Source of the DNA: JAICYJ01 sp035695105
GTDB taxonomy: Bacteria; Actinomycetota; Thermoleophilia; Gaiellales; JAICJC01
DNA length: 64,000 nt
Assembly (NCBI GenBank): GCA_035695105.1
Contig: DASSEV010000021.1
Span: 1-64,000 of the forward strand
Direction of reading: 5' to 3'
Shown here piece after piece: positions 45,438-53,005 of the stretch. Below the pieces are notes generated by a model. The model was given only the letters and a program-made list of their open reading frames with translations, made no database searches and was not told where the DNA came from. A program made the position numbers and the translations under genes. The first letter of the stretch is position 1. Every line of letters starts with the position of its first letter.

Positions 45438-46570
45438 TCGATCTGCGGGTCGAGCGGCTGGCGCAGGTCGTTTGCAGGCACTCGCTGGCCGCGAAGCCGG
45501 GTGAGCTGATGCTGATCGAGGCGCCGGCGGTGGCCGAGCCGCTGGTCATCGAGCTGGTCAAGGCGGCGCTCGAGGCGGGGGCGCTGCCGCGTGTGCGGGT
45601 CGCAAGCGAAGGCGCCCAGCTGGCGTTCCTGAGCGAGGCCTCCGAGGAGCAGCTCCGCACGCTGCTTCCCTCGGCGCTGCCCGAGATGGAGGCGATCGAC
45701 CTGCGGGTTGCCGTGCATGCGTCAGTGAACACCCGCGAGCTGTCCGGGGTCGACCCGGCCCGGGTGGCCGCCGTGCAGGAATCGCGCAAGCCGGTGATGG
45801 ACCGCTACATGCAGCGCTCGGCGGCGGGTGAGCTGCGGTGGTGCGTCACGGCGTTTCCGTGCCAGGCGTTCGCCCAGGACGCCGACCTCTCACTGGACGC
45901 TTACGAGGACTTCGTCTACCGGGCGGGCTGGCTGCACCTCGATGATCCGGTCGCAGCCTGGCAGGGGTTCGCAGGGACGCTGCGGCAGATCGCCGACCGG
46001 CTGGCCGGCGTGCGCGAGCTGCGGGTCGTCGCGGAGGACACCGACCTGACGGTGGGCGTCGAGGGGCGCCGCTGGATCCCCTGTCACGGCGACCGCAACT
46101 TCCCGGACGGCGAGGTGTACACCGGGCCGATCGAGACGGCGACGCGGGGGGACGTTCGGTTCTCGTACCCCGCCATCTTCGGGGGCCGCGAGGTGCAGGA
46201 CGTGCGCCTGCGGTTCGAGGGCGGCCGCGTGGTGCGCAGCGAGGCCGCGGGCGGGGCGGAGCTGCTCGGCCAGATGCTGGCCATCGACGACGGCGCATCC
46301 ATCCTCGGCGAGTTCGCCATCGGCACGAACTACGGCGTGCAGCGGTTCACCAAGCAGATCCTGTTCGACGAGAAGATCGGCGGAACGTGCCACATGGCGG
46401 TCGGCGCCGGCTATCCCGAGACGGGGAGCACGAACACCTCGGGGCTCCACTGGGACATGGTCTGCGACCTGCGCTCGGGCGGCGAGATCTATGCGGACGG
46501 TGAGCTGATCCACCGGGACGGCCGGTTCCTGCCCGCGTTTGCGCCCGACCTCACGCCTCCGGAGATGTAG
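45434..46570 (+). CDS. M29 family aminopeptidase (second copy)
   Basis: 378 residues, GTG start. Same layout as the preceding gene: RLAQVVCRHSLAAKPGELMLI, RNFPDGEVYTGPIE, GEFAIGTNYGVQ, FDEKIGGTCHMAVGAGYPE, GLHWDMVCDLRSGG. The two copies are clearly diverged, so duplication was not recent and specificities may differ. The 3' end overlaps the end of the opposing folP-like gene by 20 bp. Confidence 0.9.
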   Translation: MIDLRVERLAQVVCRHSLAAKPGELMLIEAPAVAEPLVIELVKAALEAGALPRVRVASEGAQLAFLSEASEEQLRTLLPSALPEMEAIDLRVAVHASVNTRELSGVDPARVAAVQESRKPVMDRYMQRSAAGELRWCVTAFPCQAFAQDADLSLDAYEDFVYRAGWLHLDDPVAAWQGFAGTLRQIADRLAGVRELRVVAEDTDLTVGVEGRRWIPCHGDRNFPDGEVYTGPIETATRGDVRFSYPAIFGGREVQDVRLRFEGGRVVRSEAAGGAELLGQMLAIDDGASILGEFAIGTNYGVQRFTKQILFDEKIGGTCHMAVGAGYPETGSTNTSGLHWDMVCDLRSGGEIYADGELIHRDGRFLPAFAPDLTPPEM

Positions 46571-47396
46571 CGCCGCCCGGCCGCATCAGGGCGGCCATGC
46601 GCGCCACGTGGGCCATGAACGGCAGATCGTGCACGCGCAGCATCTGCACGCCGAGGTAGGCGGCCACCGCGACCACCGCGGCCGTCCCCTCGAGGTTGGA
46701 TTCGGGCAGTCCCAGCGGCTCGGCCGTCACCTCCTTGTGCGAGCACGCGAGCAGCACCGGGAACCCGGTCGCACGCAGGACCGGTATCGCGCGCAGCGTC
46801 GCCAGGTCGGAGGACGTCGACTTGCCGAAGCCGAGGCCCGGGTCGATCACGAGCGCTGCTCGATCGATCCCCGCGTCGATGGCGAGGCGGGCGCGGTGCT
46901 CCAGGAAGGCCACGATCTCGGACGGGGCGATGTCGTAGCGGCCGCCCTGCACCTGCTTCGGTGCGATGCCGAGATGCGTGATCACCAGCCCGCCGCCACG
47001 CTCTGCCACGGCAGCGGCGAGGTCGCCGTCGCTGAGGCCGGTGTGGTCGTTGATCAGGTCGGCCCCGGCGTCCAGCACGGCCGCGGCCACCTCGGCGCGG
47101 TAGGTGTCGACCGAGATGACGGCATCGCAGCCGGCCGCGCGGATGCCTTCGAGCACCGGCAGCACCCGTGCCAGCTCGTCGGCAGGCGTCAGCACGGGGC
47201 CCGGCCGCGCGGTCATACCGCCCACATCGATCACCGTCGCCCCCTGGTCGAACAGCTCCAGCGAGCGCTGCACCGCCGCCTCCGGCCGTGCCGTGGCGCC
47301 GCCGTCGTAGAACGAATCCGGAGTCACGTTGACGATGCCCATCAGGTGTGGGGTGTCCGACGCGGGAAGGGTGCGGGCGCGCAGGTTGAGGAGCAT
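46551..47396 (-). CDS. folP: Dihydropteroate synthase-like protein (divergent FolP)
   Basis: 281 residues from ATG 47396. The N-terminal DHPS signature is intact (LMGIVNVTPDSFYDGG) and so are DVGGMTARPG, LVIDPGLGFGKS and the final RVHDL. Two usual spots differ: INDHTGLS in place of the common IND-V/I-SG, and ACSHKEVTAEPLG where DHPS normally has the pterin-binding SRK. The His in THL may replace MHM. It may be a true but divergent DHPS or a related pterin-binding protein. Leaderless promoter 6 nt upstream (47403-47408). Divergent from the SOS gene. Confidence 0.72.
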   Translation of the reverse strand: MLLNLRARTLPASDTPHLMGIVNVTPDSFYDGGATARPEAAVQRSLELFDQGATVIDVGGMTARPGPVLTPADELARVLPVLEGIRAAGCDAVISVDTYRAEVAAAVLDAGADLINDHTGLSDGDLAAAVAERGGGLVITHLGIAPKQVQGGRYDIAPSEIVAFLEHRARLAIDAGIDRAALVIDPGLGFGKSTSSDLATLRAIPVLRATGFPVLLACSHKEVTAEPLGLPESNLEGTAAVVAVAAYLGVQMLRVHDLPFMAHVARMAALMRPGGATSPEA

Positions 47397-47402
47397 GGGT
47401 TC

Positions 47403-47408
47403 AGCGTA
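47403..47408 (-). promoter_or_regulatory. -10 hexamer of the folP-like gene
   Basis: TACGCT on the minus strand, 6 nt before ATG 47396. Confidence 0.45.
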
Positions 47409-47439
47409 GACGGGCATCCGCGCGGTGGAGGCCGTTTCC

Positions 47440-47482
47440 TTGACACCGAACACGTGTTCGTCTACACTCGAACGCATGTTCG
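47440..47482 (+). promoter_or_regulatory. Sigma-70 promoter with two LexA (SOS) boxes
   Basis: TTGACA (47440-47445) and TACACT (47463-47468) with a 17-bp spacer form a near-consensus promoter. Box 1, CGAACACGTGTTCG (47447-47460), fills the spacer. Box 2, CGAACGCATGTTCG (47469-47482), covers the transcription start and the ATG. Both match the CGAAC-N4-GTTCG LexA operator of actinobacteria. LexA bound here would block polymerase fully. Confidence 0.9.
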
Positions 47483-47742
47483 CATCGATCCCACTTCCCC
47501 GACTGACCGCCGCACTGGCCGCCGCGGTCTGTGCCCTGGCTCTGATGCTGGGGTTCGTGTCGCCGTCCACCGGCGCGGCGACGCCCACGAGCTACCGCGT
47601 GAAGCCGGGTGACACGCTGTGGTCGATCGCCGCAGCACACGGGTCGGGCGGCGACGTGCGCGCCGCCGTCTACGCGATCCGCTCCGCAAACCACCTGTCC
47701 GGGGCCACGATCGTCCCGGGCCAGACCCTGATGCTGCCATGA
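47476..47742 (+). CDS. SOS-controlled LysM protein, YneA-like cell-division inhibitor candidate
   Basis: 88 residues from ATG 47476. An N-terminal membrane helix (about 10-30, AALAAAVCALALMLGFV) is followed by one LysM domain (YRVKPGDTLWSIAAAHG...IVPGQTLMLP). Single-helix plus LysM is the design of YneA-type proteins, which LexA represses and which delay septation during DNA damage. The double SOS box at its promoter supports that role; similarity in sequence is limited to LysM. The GTG at 47425 lies in the promoter and cannot be the start. Overlaps the next gene (ATGA). Confidence 0.82.
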   Translation: MFASIPLPRLTAALAAAVCALALMLGFVSPSTGAATPTSYRVKPGDTLWSIAAAHGSGGDVRAAVYAIRSANHLSGATIVPGQTLMLP

Positions 47743-47933
47743 GCACAGCCACCGTGATCTCACTCGATGAGCACCGCGCTCGCCGCTCGGCGGCACCGGC
47801 TCCCGGCCGGCCGCCGATGCTGCGGATCGTCCGGCCCGACGACCCACCGTCCGGCCAGGTGTTCACGCTCGAGGTGTTCCTCGCCCGCGCCCGCGCGGTG
47901 ATGAACGAGCCTCACACAGACCTCGCGTCTTAG
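47739..47933 (+). CDS. Small SOS-operon protein, 64 aa
   Basis: 64 residues, ATG overlapping the LysM stop. VISLDEHRARR at the N-terminus is a pattern seen in small actinobacterial proteins, followed by a proline-rich part and a C-terminal helix (TLEVFLARARAVMNE). No family function known. Probably induced together with the LysM gene. Confidence 0.55.
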   Translation: MSTATVISLDEHRARRSAAPAPGRPPMLRIVRPDDPPSGQVFTLEVFLARARAVMNEPHTDLAS

Positions 47934-47991
47934 ACTCTGCAGTGGGCCCGGCTTTCAGCCTGGCCCCCTTTGAAACCAGGTGCGTCTCGTT

Positions 47992-48160
47992 GGGGTCAGG
48001 CCTCTGGCCTGACCCCGTTGTCGGTGTCGCCAGGTGCCCGGATCTCCGTCCGTCACGGCCTCGCCTGAGAGGGTGCACCGGGTCGGGTCTGCCCCCAGGG
48101 GCTGACCAGCCAGGCCGCCACCGAGCGCCTCATGCGGTCCGGCCGGGTCAGCCCCGACCC
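47992..48160. repeat. Intergenic palindrome block (REP-like/terminators)
   Basis: A perfect hairpin pairs GGGGTCAGGCC with GGCCTGACCCC around TCT (47992-48016), fitting a terminator for the SOS operon. A second pair, GGGGCTGACC (48098-48107) with GGTCAGCCCC (48146-48155), follows, enclosed by GGGTCGGG/CCCGACCC. The block shares TCGGGTCTGCCCC with the one at 29292. No gene seen in 47934-48219. Confidence 0.55.
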
Positions 48161-48204
48161 GCGACGTCTCGGGCAGAGGCTAGAGGCTGGCCCGTTACCC
48201 CCGA

Positions 48205-48210
48205 TACCAT
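48205..48210 (+). promoter_or_regulatory. -10 hexamer of rnz
   Basis: TACCAT, 9 nt before ATG 48220. Confidence 0.4.
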
Positions 48211-48219
48211 GTCTTCACC

Positions 48220-49197
48220 ATGGATCTCGACGTCCTCTTCCTGGGCACGGCCGGCGCCGTGCCGACCGCGCAGCGGGCCCCGGCCGCGTATCTGGTGCGG
48301 CGCGGCGGCGAGCGCATCCTGGTCGACTGCGGCGAGGGCACGCAGCGGCAGATGCTGCGGTCGTCGGCGGGACTGGCGGACATCGACCTGGCCCTCGTCA
48401 CGCACTTCCATGCCGATCACGTGCTCGGCCTGCCCGGTCTGCTGAAGACGCTCAGCTTGCGCTCGCGCGAGGCACCGCTAACGATCTGCGGGCCGCCGGG
48501 CCTGCGCTCGCTGATGGCCTCGCTCGACCGGGTCATCGGCCGGCTGTCGTTCCCGCTGACCCTGGCCGAGGTGTCCGCCGGCGATGCGATCGAACGCGAC
48601 GGCTACCGGATCGAGCCGTACGCCACCGTGCACGGCGTGTCCAGCCTTGGCTACGCGCTGTGCGAGGACATCCGGCCGGGACGGTTCGACATGGAGGTGG
48701 CGTCCGCCCTCGGCGTCCCGTTCGGACCGCTCTGCGGGGCGCTGCAGCGAGGCGAGACGGTCACGCTCGGTGACGGCACCGTGGTACGCCCGGAGCAGGT
48801 GATGGGCCCCGCCCGGCCGGGGCGCAGGATCGTGTTCTCGGGCGACACGCGGCCGTGCGCCGGCACCCGGGAGGCGGCCGCCGGCGCCGACCTCCTCATC
48901 CACGAGGCGACCTTCCTCGACGACGAGCGCCGCCGCGCCCGCGACACGGGGCACAGCACCGCCGCCGAAGCGGCGCAGCTGGCCGCGGACGCACAGGTCT
49001 CGATGCTCGCCCTCACGCATCTCTCCACCCGCTACACCGGCGGCCAGATCCGGCGCGAGGCGCGCGAGCTGTTCGAGCACACCGTGGTGCCGCGCGACTT
49101 CGACTGCATCGAGCTTCCGCTCGCGGAGCGGGGGGAGCCGCGGCACGTGCGCGCGGACGGCGAGCAGGAGGCACCGGTGCCGGCGCCCGCCGGCTGA
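48220..49197 (+). CDS. rnz: Ribonuclease Z
   Basis: 325 residues. Metallo-beta-lactamase fold: DCGEGTQRQML, zinc motif THFHADHVLGLPG (HxHxDH), HGVSSLGYAL, VFSGDTRPC and a final ALTHLSTRY. Cuts 3' trailers from tRNA precursors. This suits tRNA genes without encoded CCA, such as tRNA-Arg at 42115. Followed directly by an overlapping methyltransferase gene. Confidence 0.93.
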   Translation: MDLDVLFLGTAGAVPTAQRAPAAYLVRRGGERILVDCGEGTQRQMLRSSAGLADIDLALVTHFHADHVLGLPGLLKTLSLRSREAPLTICGPPGLRSLMASLDRVIGRLSFPLTLAEVSAGDAIERDGYRIEPYATVHGVSSLGYALCEDIRPGRFDMEVASALGVPFGPLCGALQRGETVTLGDGTVVRPEQVMGPARPGRRIVFSGDTRPCAGTREAAAGADLLIHEATFLDDERRRARDTGHSTAAEAAQLAADAQVSMLALTHLSTRYTGGQIRREARELFEHTVVPRDFDCIELPLAERGEPRHVRADGEQEAPVPAPAG

Positions 49198-49943
49198 TGG
49201 ACTTCGGCCCGCTGGCGGAGCGCTACGACCGGCTGCGTCCTGCCGGGGCCACGTGGGAGCAGCTGGCCGACGCGACGCTGGACGAGCTGGGAGATGTCCG
49301 CAGGCTGCTCGACGTGGGTTGCGGGACGGGCCGCTTCGTCGCGTACGCCGCTGCCCGAACGGGCGCTCGTGTGTGGGGCGTCGACCCCTCGCCCGAGATG
49401 CTCGAGCGGGCACGTGCGCGCGGCGTCCCCGGCGCCGGCTGGAAGCGGGCGTCCGCCGAGCGGCTGCCCTTTCGGGACGGCTGGTTCGACGGCGTCCACG
49501 CCCATCTGGTGCTGCACCTGGTCGACGACCTTGACGGCGCCATGCGGGAGATGGTGCGAGTCGCCGCCGCGGGAGGGCGAGTCGTCGTCGGCACGTTCCG
49601 GCTGGAGCACTTCGACGCGTTTCACCTCAATGCGTACTTCCCGTCCGTCCGGAAGGTGGACCTGGCACGGTTCCCCGATCCGGAACGGCTCGCCGACATG
49701 CTCGCGTCGGCCGGGCTCGAGCAGGTGTCGATCCGCGCAGTCACCCAGCGGCTGTCACTCACACCGAGGGACGTGCTCGAACGCGTGCGGGGGCGCTACA
49801 TCTCCACCCTGCACCTGATCCCCTCCGACGAGTACGAGCAGGGGCTCGGGCGCTTGGAGCACGACCTCGCCGGCCGCGAGCAGCCGGTCGCGGCCGAGCT
49901 GCACTGGGCGCTCGTCACGGGGCGGCGCCCAGCGCCTCGGTGA
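49197..49943 (+). CDS. Class I SAM-dependent methyltransferase
   Basis: 248 residues, TGATG overlap with rnz. Motif I LLDVGCGTGRFVAYAA, motif II VWGVDPSPEMLERA, post-motif LPFRDGWFDGVHAHLVLHLVDD. A UbiE/Methyltransf_11-type enzyme; acceptor unknown. The 3' end overlaps the convergent UDG-like gene by 29 bp. Confidence 0.85.
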   Translation: MDFGPLAERYDRLRPAGATWEQLADATLDELGDVRRLLDVGCGTGRFVAYAAARTGARVWGVDPSPEMLERARARGVPGAGWKRASAERLPFRDGWFDGVHAHLVLHLVDDLDGAMREMVRVAAAGGRVVVGTFRLEHFDAFHLNAYFPSVRKVDLARFPDPERLADMLASAGLEQVSIRAVTQRLSLTPRDVLERVRGRYISTLHLIPSDEYEQGLGRLEHDLAGREQPVAAELHWALVTGRRPAPR

Positions 49944-50499
49944 TCCCGGCCGCGAACGCCGGCCCACCGCCGTTGGCGGGGTGGCGGATGTAGGCGGCGC
50001 GGTCGCCGAGCACCCCCTCGGCGATCCGGCCGACGGCGAGCACCAGCCGCGGTCGCACCAGCTCGATCAGGCGCTCCGCGTAGACGGCGCCGGCGGCCAC
50101 CTCGGCGACCGTCGGCCGGCGGTTCGAGAGCGGCCTGCCGGGGTGGTGGGGATGGTGCGGCACGGTGTTCCAGAGGATCACCCGCCGCTCGGCACCGAGC
50201 TCGTCGAGGACGCGGTGCACGATCGTGCCCGACGGCTCGCTCCAGCCGTTCGGCCGGTCGCTGGTCGGGCGGTAGGGTGGGCCCCAGCGGGCGAGGTCGC
50301 GCTCGCTGGTGAACGCGATGCCCGACCAGCGCATGCCCTGGTATCCCGCGGCTTCGCCGAGCGCGACGACGTCGGCTCCGCGCCGCTCCGCCAGGTACGC
50401 GCGAAGGTTCGCGAGCCGCACCGCGCCCTCGCCGCCCGCATAGAGATTGAAGGTCGAGCCGATCGTCGCCGTTCGCAGCGCCTCCAGCAGGTCGTCCAT
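49915..50499 (-). CDS. Uracil-DNA-glycosylase superfamily protein
   Basis: 194 residues from ATG 50499. GEAAGYQGMRWSGIAFTS is the UDG water/uracil-binding region, followed by ILWNTVPHHPHHPG and RPRLVLAVGRIAEGVLG, and the DNA-intercalating segment IRHPANGG near the end. Removes uracil or a related damaged base. The family number is not certain from motifs. A -10 (TACGCT, 50508-50513) lies 8 nt upstream. Confidence 0.8.
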   Translation of the reverse strand: MDDLLEALRTATIGSTFNLYAGGEGAVRLANLRAYLAERRGADVVALGEAAGYQGMRWSGIAFTSERDLARWGPPYRPTSDRPNGWSEPSGTIVHRVLDELGAERRVILWNTVPHHPHHPGRPLSNRRPTVAEVAAGAVYAERLIELVRPRLVLAVGRIAEGVLGDRAAYIRHPANGGGPAFAAGITEALGAAP

Positions 50500-50519
50500 C
50501 GGGCGGCAGCGTACTGGTC

Positions 50520-50525
50520 TAACGT
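50520..50525 (+). promoter_or_regulatory. -10 hexamer before the second methyltransferase
   Basis: TAACGT, 6 nt before GTG 50532. It lies 6 bp from the opposing UDG -10 (50508-50513), so the two promoters are back to back. Confidence 0.4.
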
Positions 50526-50531
50526 CCCGGT

Positions 50532-51290
50532 GTGGACGAGCAGCACCTCCGGCGCGCGCGGTCGTTCGGCGATGTGGCCGAGGCGTACCAGCAGGCACGC
50601 CCGACGTATCCGGCGCCGGCCGTCCGATGGCTGCTGGATGTCGCGCCGGGCCGCGACGTCCTCGATCTGGCCGCCGGCACGGGCAAGCTGACGCGGGTGA
50701 TTGCCGAGCAGGGGTGCTCGGTGACGGCCGTCGAGCCGTTGGACGAGATGCGGGCGCAGCTGGAGCGCGCCTATCCGGGCGTGCGCGCCCTCTCCGGCAG
50801 CGCCGAGCACATTCCGCTCGAGGACGACAGCGTCGATGCCGTTCTGGTCGGTCAGGCGTTCCACTGGTTCGACCCGGAACGGGCGCTCGCGGAGATCGAC
50901 CGGGTGCTCCGGCCGTGGGGCGTGCTCGGCCTGCTCTGGAACATCCGCGACGACTCGATCGGCTGGGTGGCCGAGCTATCCAGCTCGCTCGCCGTCGGGC
51001 ACGACGTCCTGTCACAGGTCGACGGGTCGGACTGGGCGCCGATCGAGGAGCATCCCCGGTTCGGTCAGGTCGAGCGCCGTGATTTCTCGAACCCCACGCC
51101 GTTCGACGCCGCCCGGCTCGTGACGTGGGCGGCGTCCACCAGCCATTTCGCGACGATGCCGCCGGACGAGCGCGAGTCGACCCTGCAGCGCGTCCACGAG
51201 TTCGCGCTCCGGCATCCGGGGCTGGGAGACGACGACCATTTCACCATGCCGTTCGTCACCGTGACCGTGCGGGCGCGCGCCCACAGGTAA
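50532..51290 (+). CDS. Class I SAM-dependent methyltransferase
   Basis: 252 residues. RSFGDVAEAYQQARPTYP at the N-terminus, motif I VLDLAAGTGKLTRVIA, VTAVEPLDEMRAQLE, and AVLVGQAFHWFDPERALAEI, typical of the TAM/Methyltransf_11 group. Substrate unknown. Unrelated in function to the pyr operon that starts after it. Confidence 0.85.
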   Translation: MDEQHLRRARSFGDVAEAYQQARPTYPAPAVRWLLDVAPGRDVLDLAAGTGKLTRVIAEQGCSVTAVEPLDEMRAQLERAYPGVRALSGSAEHIPLEDDSVDAVLVGQAFHWFDPERALAEIDRVLRPWGVLGLLWNIRDDSIGWVAELSSSLAVGHDVLSQVDGSDWAPIEEHPRFGQVERRDFSNPTPFDAARLVTWAASTSHFATMPPDERESTLQRVHEFALRHPGLGDDDHFTMPFVTVTVRARAHR

Positions 51291-51324
51291 GGCGATGACG
51301 GGCGCCGCCGTCCGCGCCCGCTGA

Positions 51325-51411
51325 TAGGCTGTACACCGGCTCGAGCAGTCAGAGAGCCGAAACCTTGCACCCCTTTAATCCGCGGCCTGCGAGCCCGGAA
51401 AGGAGTTGACG
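51325..51411 (+). promoter_or_regulatory. pyr operon promoter and untranslated leader
   Basis: A -10, TAGGCT (51325-51330), would start RNA near 51337. The RNA can form CGGCTC/GAGCCG (51337-51359) with an 11-nt loop containing CAGTCAGA. CCTTT (51372-51376) can pair with AAAGG (51399-51403), the Shine-Dalgarno of the leader peptide. This allows translational control by PyrR; the exact PyrR loop is not a clear consensus match. Confidence 0.5.
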
Positions 51412-51453
51412 ATGATCTGCGCCTGCCCACCGACGCTCCCCGACCGCGGGTGA
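51412..51453 (+). CDS. 13-codon pyr leader peptide
   Basis: MICACPPTLPDRG, with a strong Shine-Dalgarno (AAAGGAG, 51400-51406, 6 nt away). Its TGA overlaps the GTG start of pyrR (GTGA), so ribosomes ending here would restart at pyrR. pyrR has no Shine-Dalgarno of its own other than inside this frame. Confidence 0.6.
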   Translation: MICACPPTLPDRG

Positions 51454-51998
51454 GCGCTTCCGAGACCACCGGGCGCGTGCTGCTCGACGAGGCCGACCTG
51501 CAGCGCACGCTGCGCCGGATCGCACACGAGATCGTCGAGAAGCACCCCGACCTCGACGACCTCGCGCTGGTCGGGATCCACACGCGTGGCGTCCACCTGG
51601 CGGAGCGCCTGGCCGACCTGGTGGAGCAGTTCACCGGGATGCGTGTTCCCACGGGCGCGCTCGACATCTCCTTCTACCGCGACGACGTCCGCGTCCATCC
51701 TCAGCCGGTCGTCCGGGCGACGCGGCTCGACTTCGACCTGGACGGCCGGTCGGTCGTGCTGGTCGACGACGTGCTGTTCACCGGCCGCACGATCCGCAGC
51801 GCGATCGAGGCCCTGTTCGGCTTCGGGCGGCCGCAGCGGGTGCAGCTCGCGGTGCTCGTCGACCGGGGGCACCGGGAGCTGCCGATCCGCCCCGACTACG
51901 TCGGCAAGAACCTGCCCACCGCTCGAGCCGAGCGCGTGAACGTCCAGCTGTCCGAGGTCGACGATGTCGACCGCATCGTCCTTCTCACCGCCGAATAG
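51450..51998 (+). CDS. pyrR: Bifunctional pyr operon regulator/uracil phosphoribosyltransferase
   Basis: 182 residues. PRPP loop VVLVDDVLFTGRTIRSA, and LALVGIHTRGVHLAERL, DISFYRDD and VQLAVLVDRGHRELPI are PyrR signatures. Binds UMP/UTP and pyr mRNA to reduce expression of the operon, and weakly makes UMP from uracil and PRPP. First main gene of pyrRBC-carAB-pyrKD. In actinobacteria PyrR is known to act on translation, consistent with the leader peptide arrangement. Confidence 0.93.
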   Translation: MSASETTGRVLLDEADLQRTLRRIAHEIVEKHPDLDDLALVGIHTRGVHLAERLADLVEQFTGMRVPTGALDISFYRDDVRVHPQPVVRATRLDFDLDGRSVVLVDDVLFTGRTIRSAIEALFGFGRPQRVQLAVLVDRGHRELPIRPDYVGKNLPTARAERVNVQLSEVDDVDRIVLLTAE

Positions 51999-52006
51999 GA
52001 GCCGTT

Positions 52007-53005
52007 GTGGACACCTACCCGCCAACAGGACTCGCCCAGCGCCGCCACCTGCTCTCGATCGGCGATCTCGAGCGTGCGGACGTGGAACGCATCCTGGAGA
52101 CGGCCGCGGGGTTCGAATCGGTCATGCACCGGGACGTCAAGAAGGTGCCGACGCTGCGTGGCCGCACCGTGATGAACGTCTTCTTCGAGTCGTCGACGCG
52201 AACGTCCAGCTCGTTCGAGCTGGCGGCGAAGCGGCTCTCCGCCGACACGGTCAGCCTCAAGGCCTCCGGATCGAGTGTCGACAAGGGCGAGTCGCTCAAG
52301 GACACGATCCTGACTCTGTCCGCGTACGACCCGGACGTGATCGTCATCCGCCACCCTCAGGCGGGGGCTCCGGCGCTCGTGACCAGGCACACCGACGCTC
52401 ACGTGGTCAACGCCGGCGACGGGAAGCACCAGCACCCGACGCAGAGCCTGCTCGACCTGTACACCATCCGCAAGGCGCTGGGAGCGGTCGAGGGGCTGCA
52501 GGTGGCCATCGTCGGGGACGTCCTGCACTCGCGCGTCGCCCGGTCGAACATCCAGGCGCTGCGGCTGCTCGGCGCCGACGTGCTGCTGGTCGGGCCCCCG
52601 GCGCTGATCCCGCGCGACGCGGCCGCCGCGATGGACGTCGCGGTGTCGCACGACATCGACGACATCGCCGACGCCGACGTGGTGTACGTGCTGAGAATGC
52701 AGCGGGAGCGGATGCTCGAGGGCGCGAACTACGTGCCCTCGCTATCGGAGTACTCCGCGCTCTGGGGCGTGACTGCCGAGCGCGTCCGCCCGAGCCAGCT
52801 GGTGATGCACCCGGGGCCGATCAACCGCGGCGTCGAGATCGCCGCAGAGGTGGCAGACAGCGCCAGCTCGAGGATCGTCGACCAGGTGCGTGCCGGTCTC
52901 GTGACCCGCATGGCCGTCCTCTACGACCTGCTCACGGAGCCGACCACGCACGGTGGCCAGGCGGCGCTGCGAGCGGTCGAGGCGGCCGGTCAGGAGGTGG
53001 CGTGA
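52007..53005 (+). CDS. pyrB: Aspartate carbamoyltransferase catalytic chain
   Basis: 332 residues. Carbamoyl-phosphate loop VFFESSTRTSSSFELAAKRL, then GSSVDKGESLKDT, HPQAGAP, GDGKHQHPTQSLLDLYTI and a C-terminal HPGPINRGVEI. Second committed enzyme of pyrimidine synthesis. A GGAG precedes GTG 52007. No pyrI gene follows, and the length fits class B/C ATCases that work without it, possibly with dihydroorotase (pyrC overlaps by one base). Confidence 0.95.
   Translation: MDTYPPTGLAQRRHLLSIGDLERADVERILETAAGFESVMHRDVKKVPTLRGRTVMNVFFESSTRTSSSFELAAKRLSADTVSLKASGSSVDKGESLKDTILTLSAYDPDVIVIRHPQAGAPALVTRHTDAHVVNAGDGKHQHPTQSLLDLYTIRKALGAVEGLQVAIVGDVLHSRVARSNIQALRLLGADVLLVGPPALIPRDAAAAMDVAVSHDIDDIADADVVYVLRMQRERMLEGANYVPSLSEYSALWGVTAERVRPSQLVMHPGPINRGVEIAAEVADSASSRIVDQVRAGLVTRMAVLYDLLTEPTTHGGQAALRAVEAAGQEVA

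Noticed and set aside
47425..47475. GTG 47425 as start of the LysM gene
   Set aside because: This codon lies upstream of the -35 and the SOS boxes, so it would not be in the transcript.
51337..51359. Classical PyrR binding loop
   Set aside because: The loop has CAGTCAGAGAGCC, which resembles only part of the known consensus, so I describe it as a possible control hairpin and no more.
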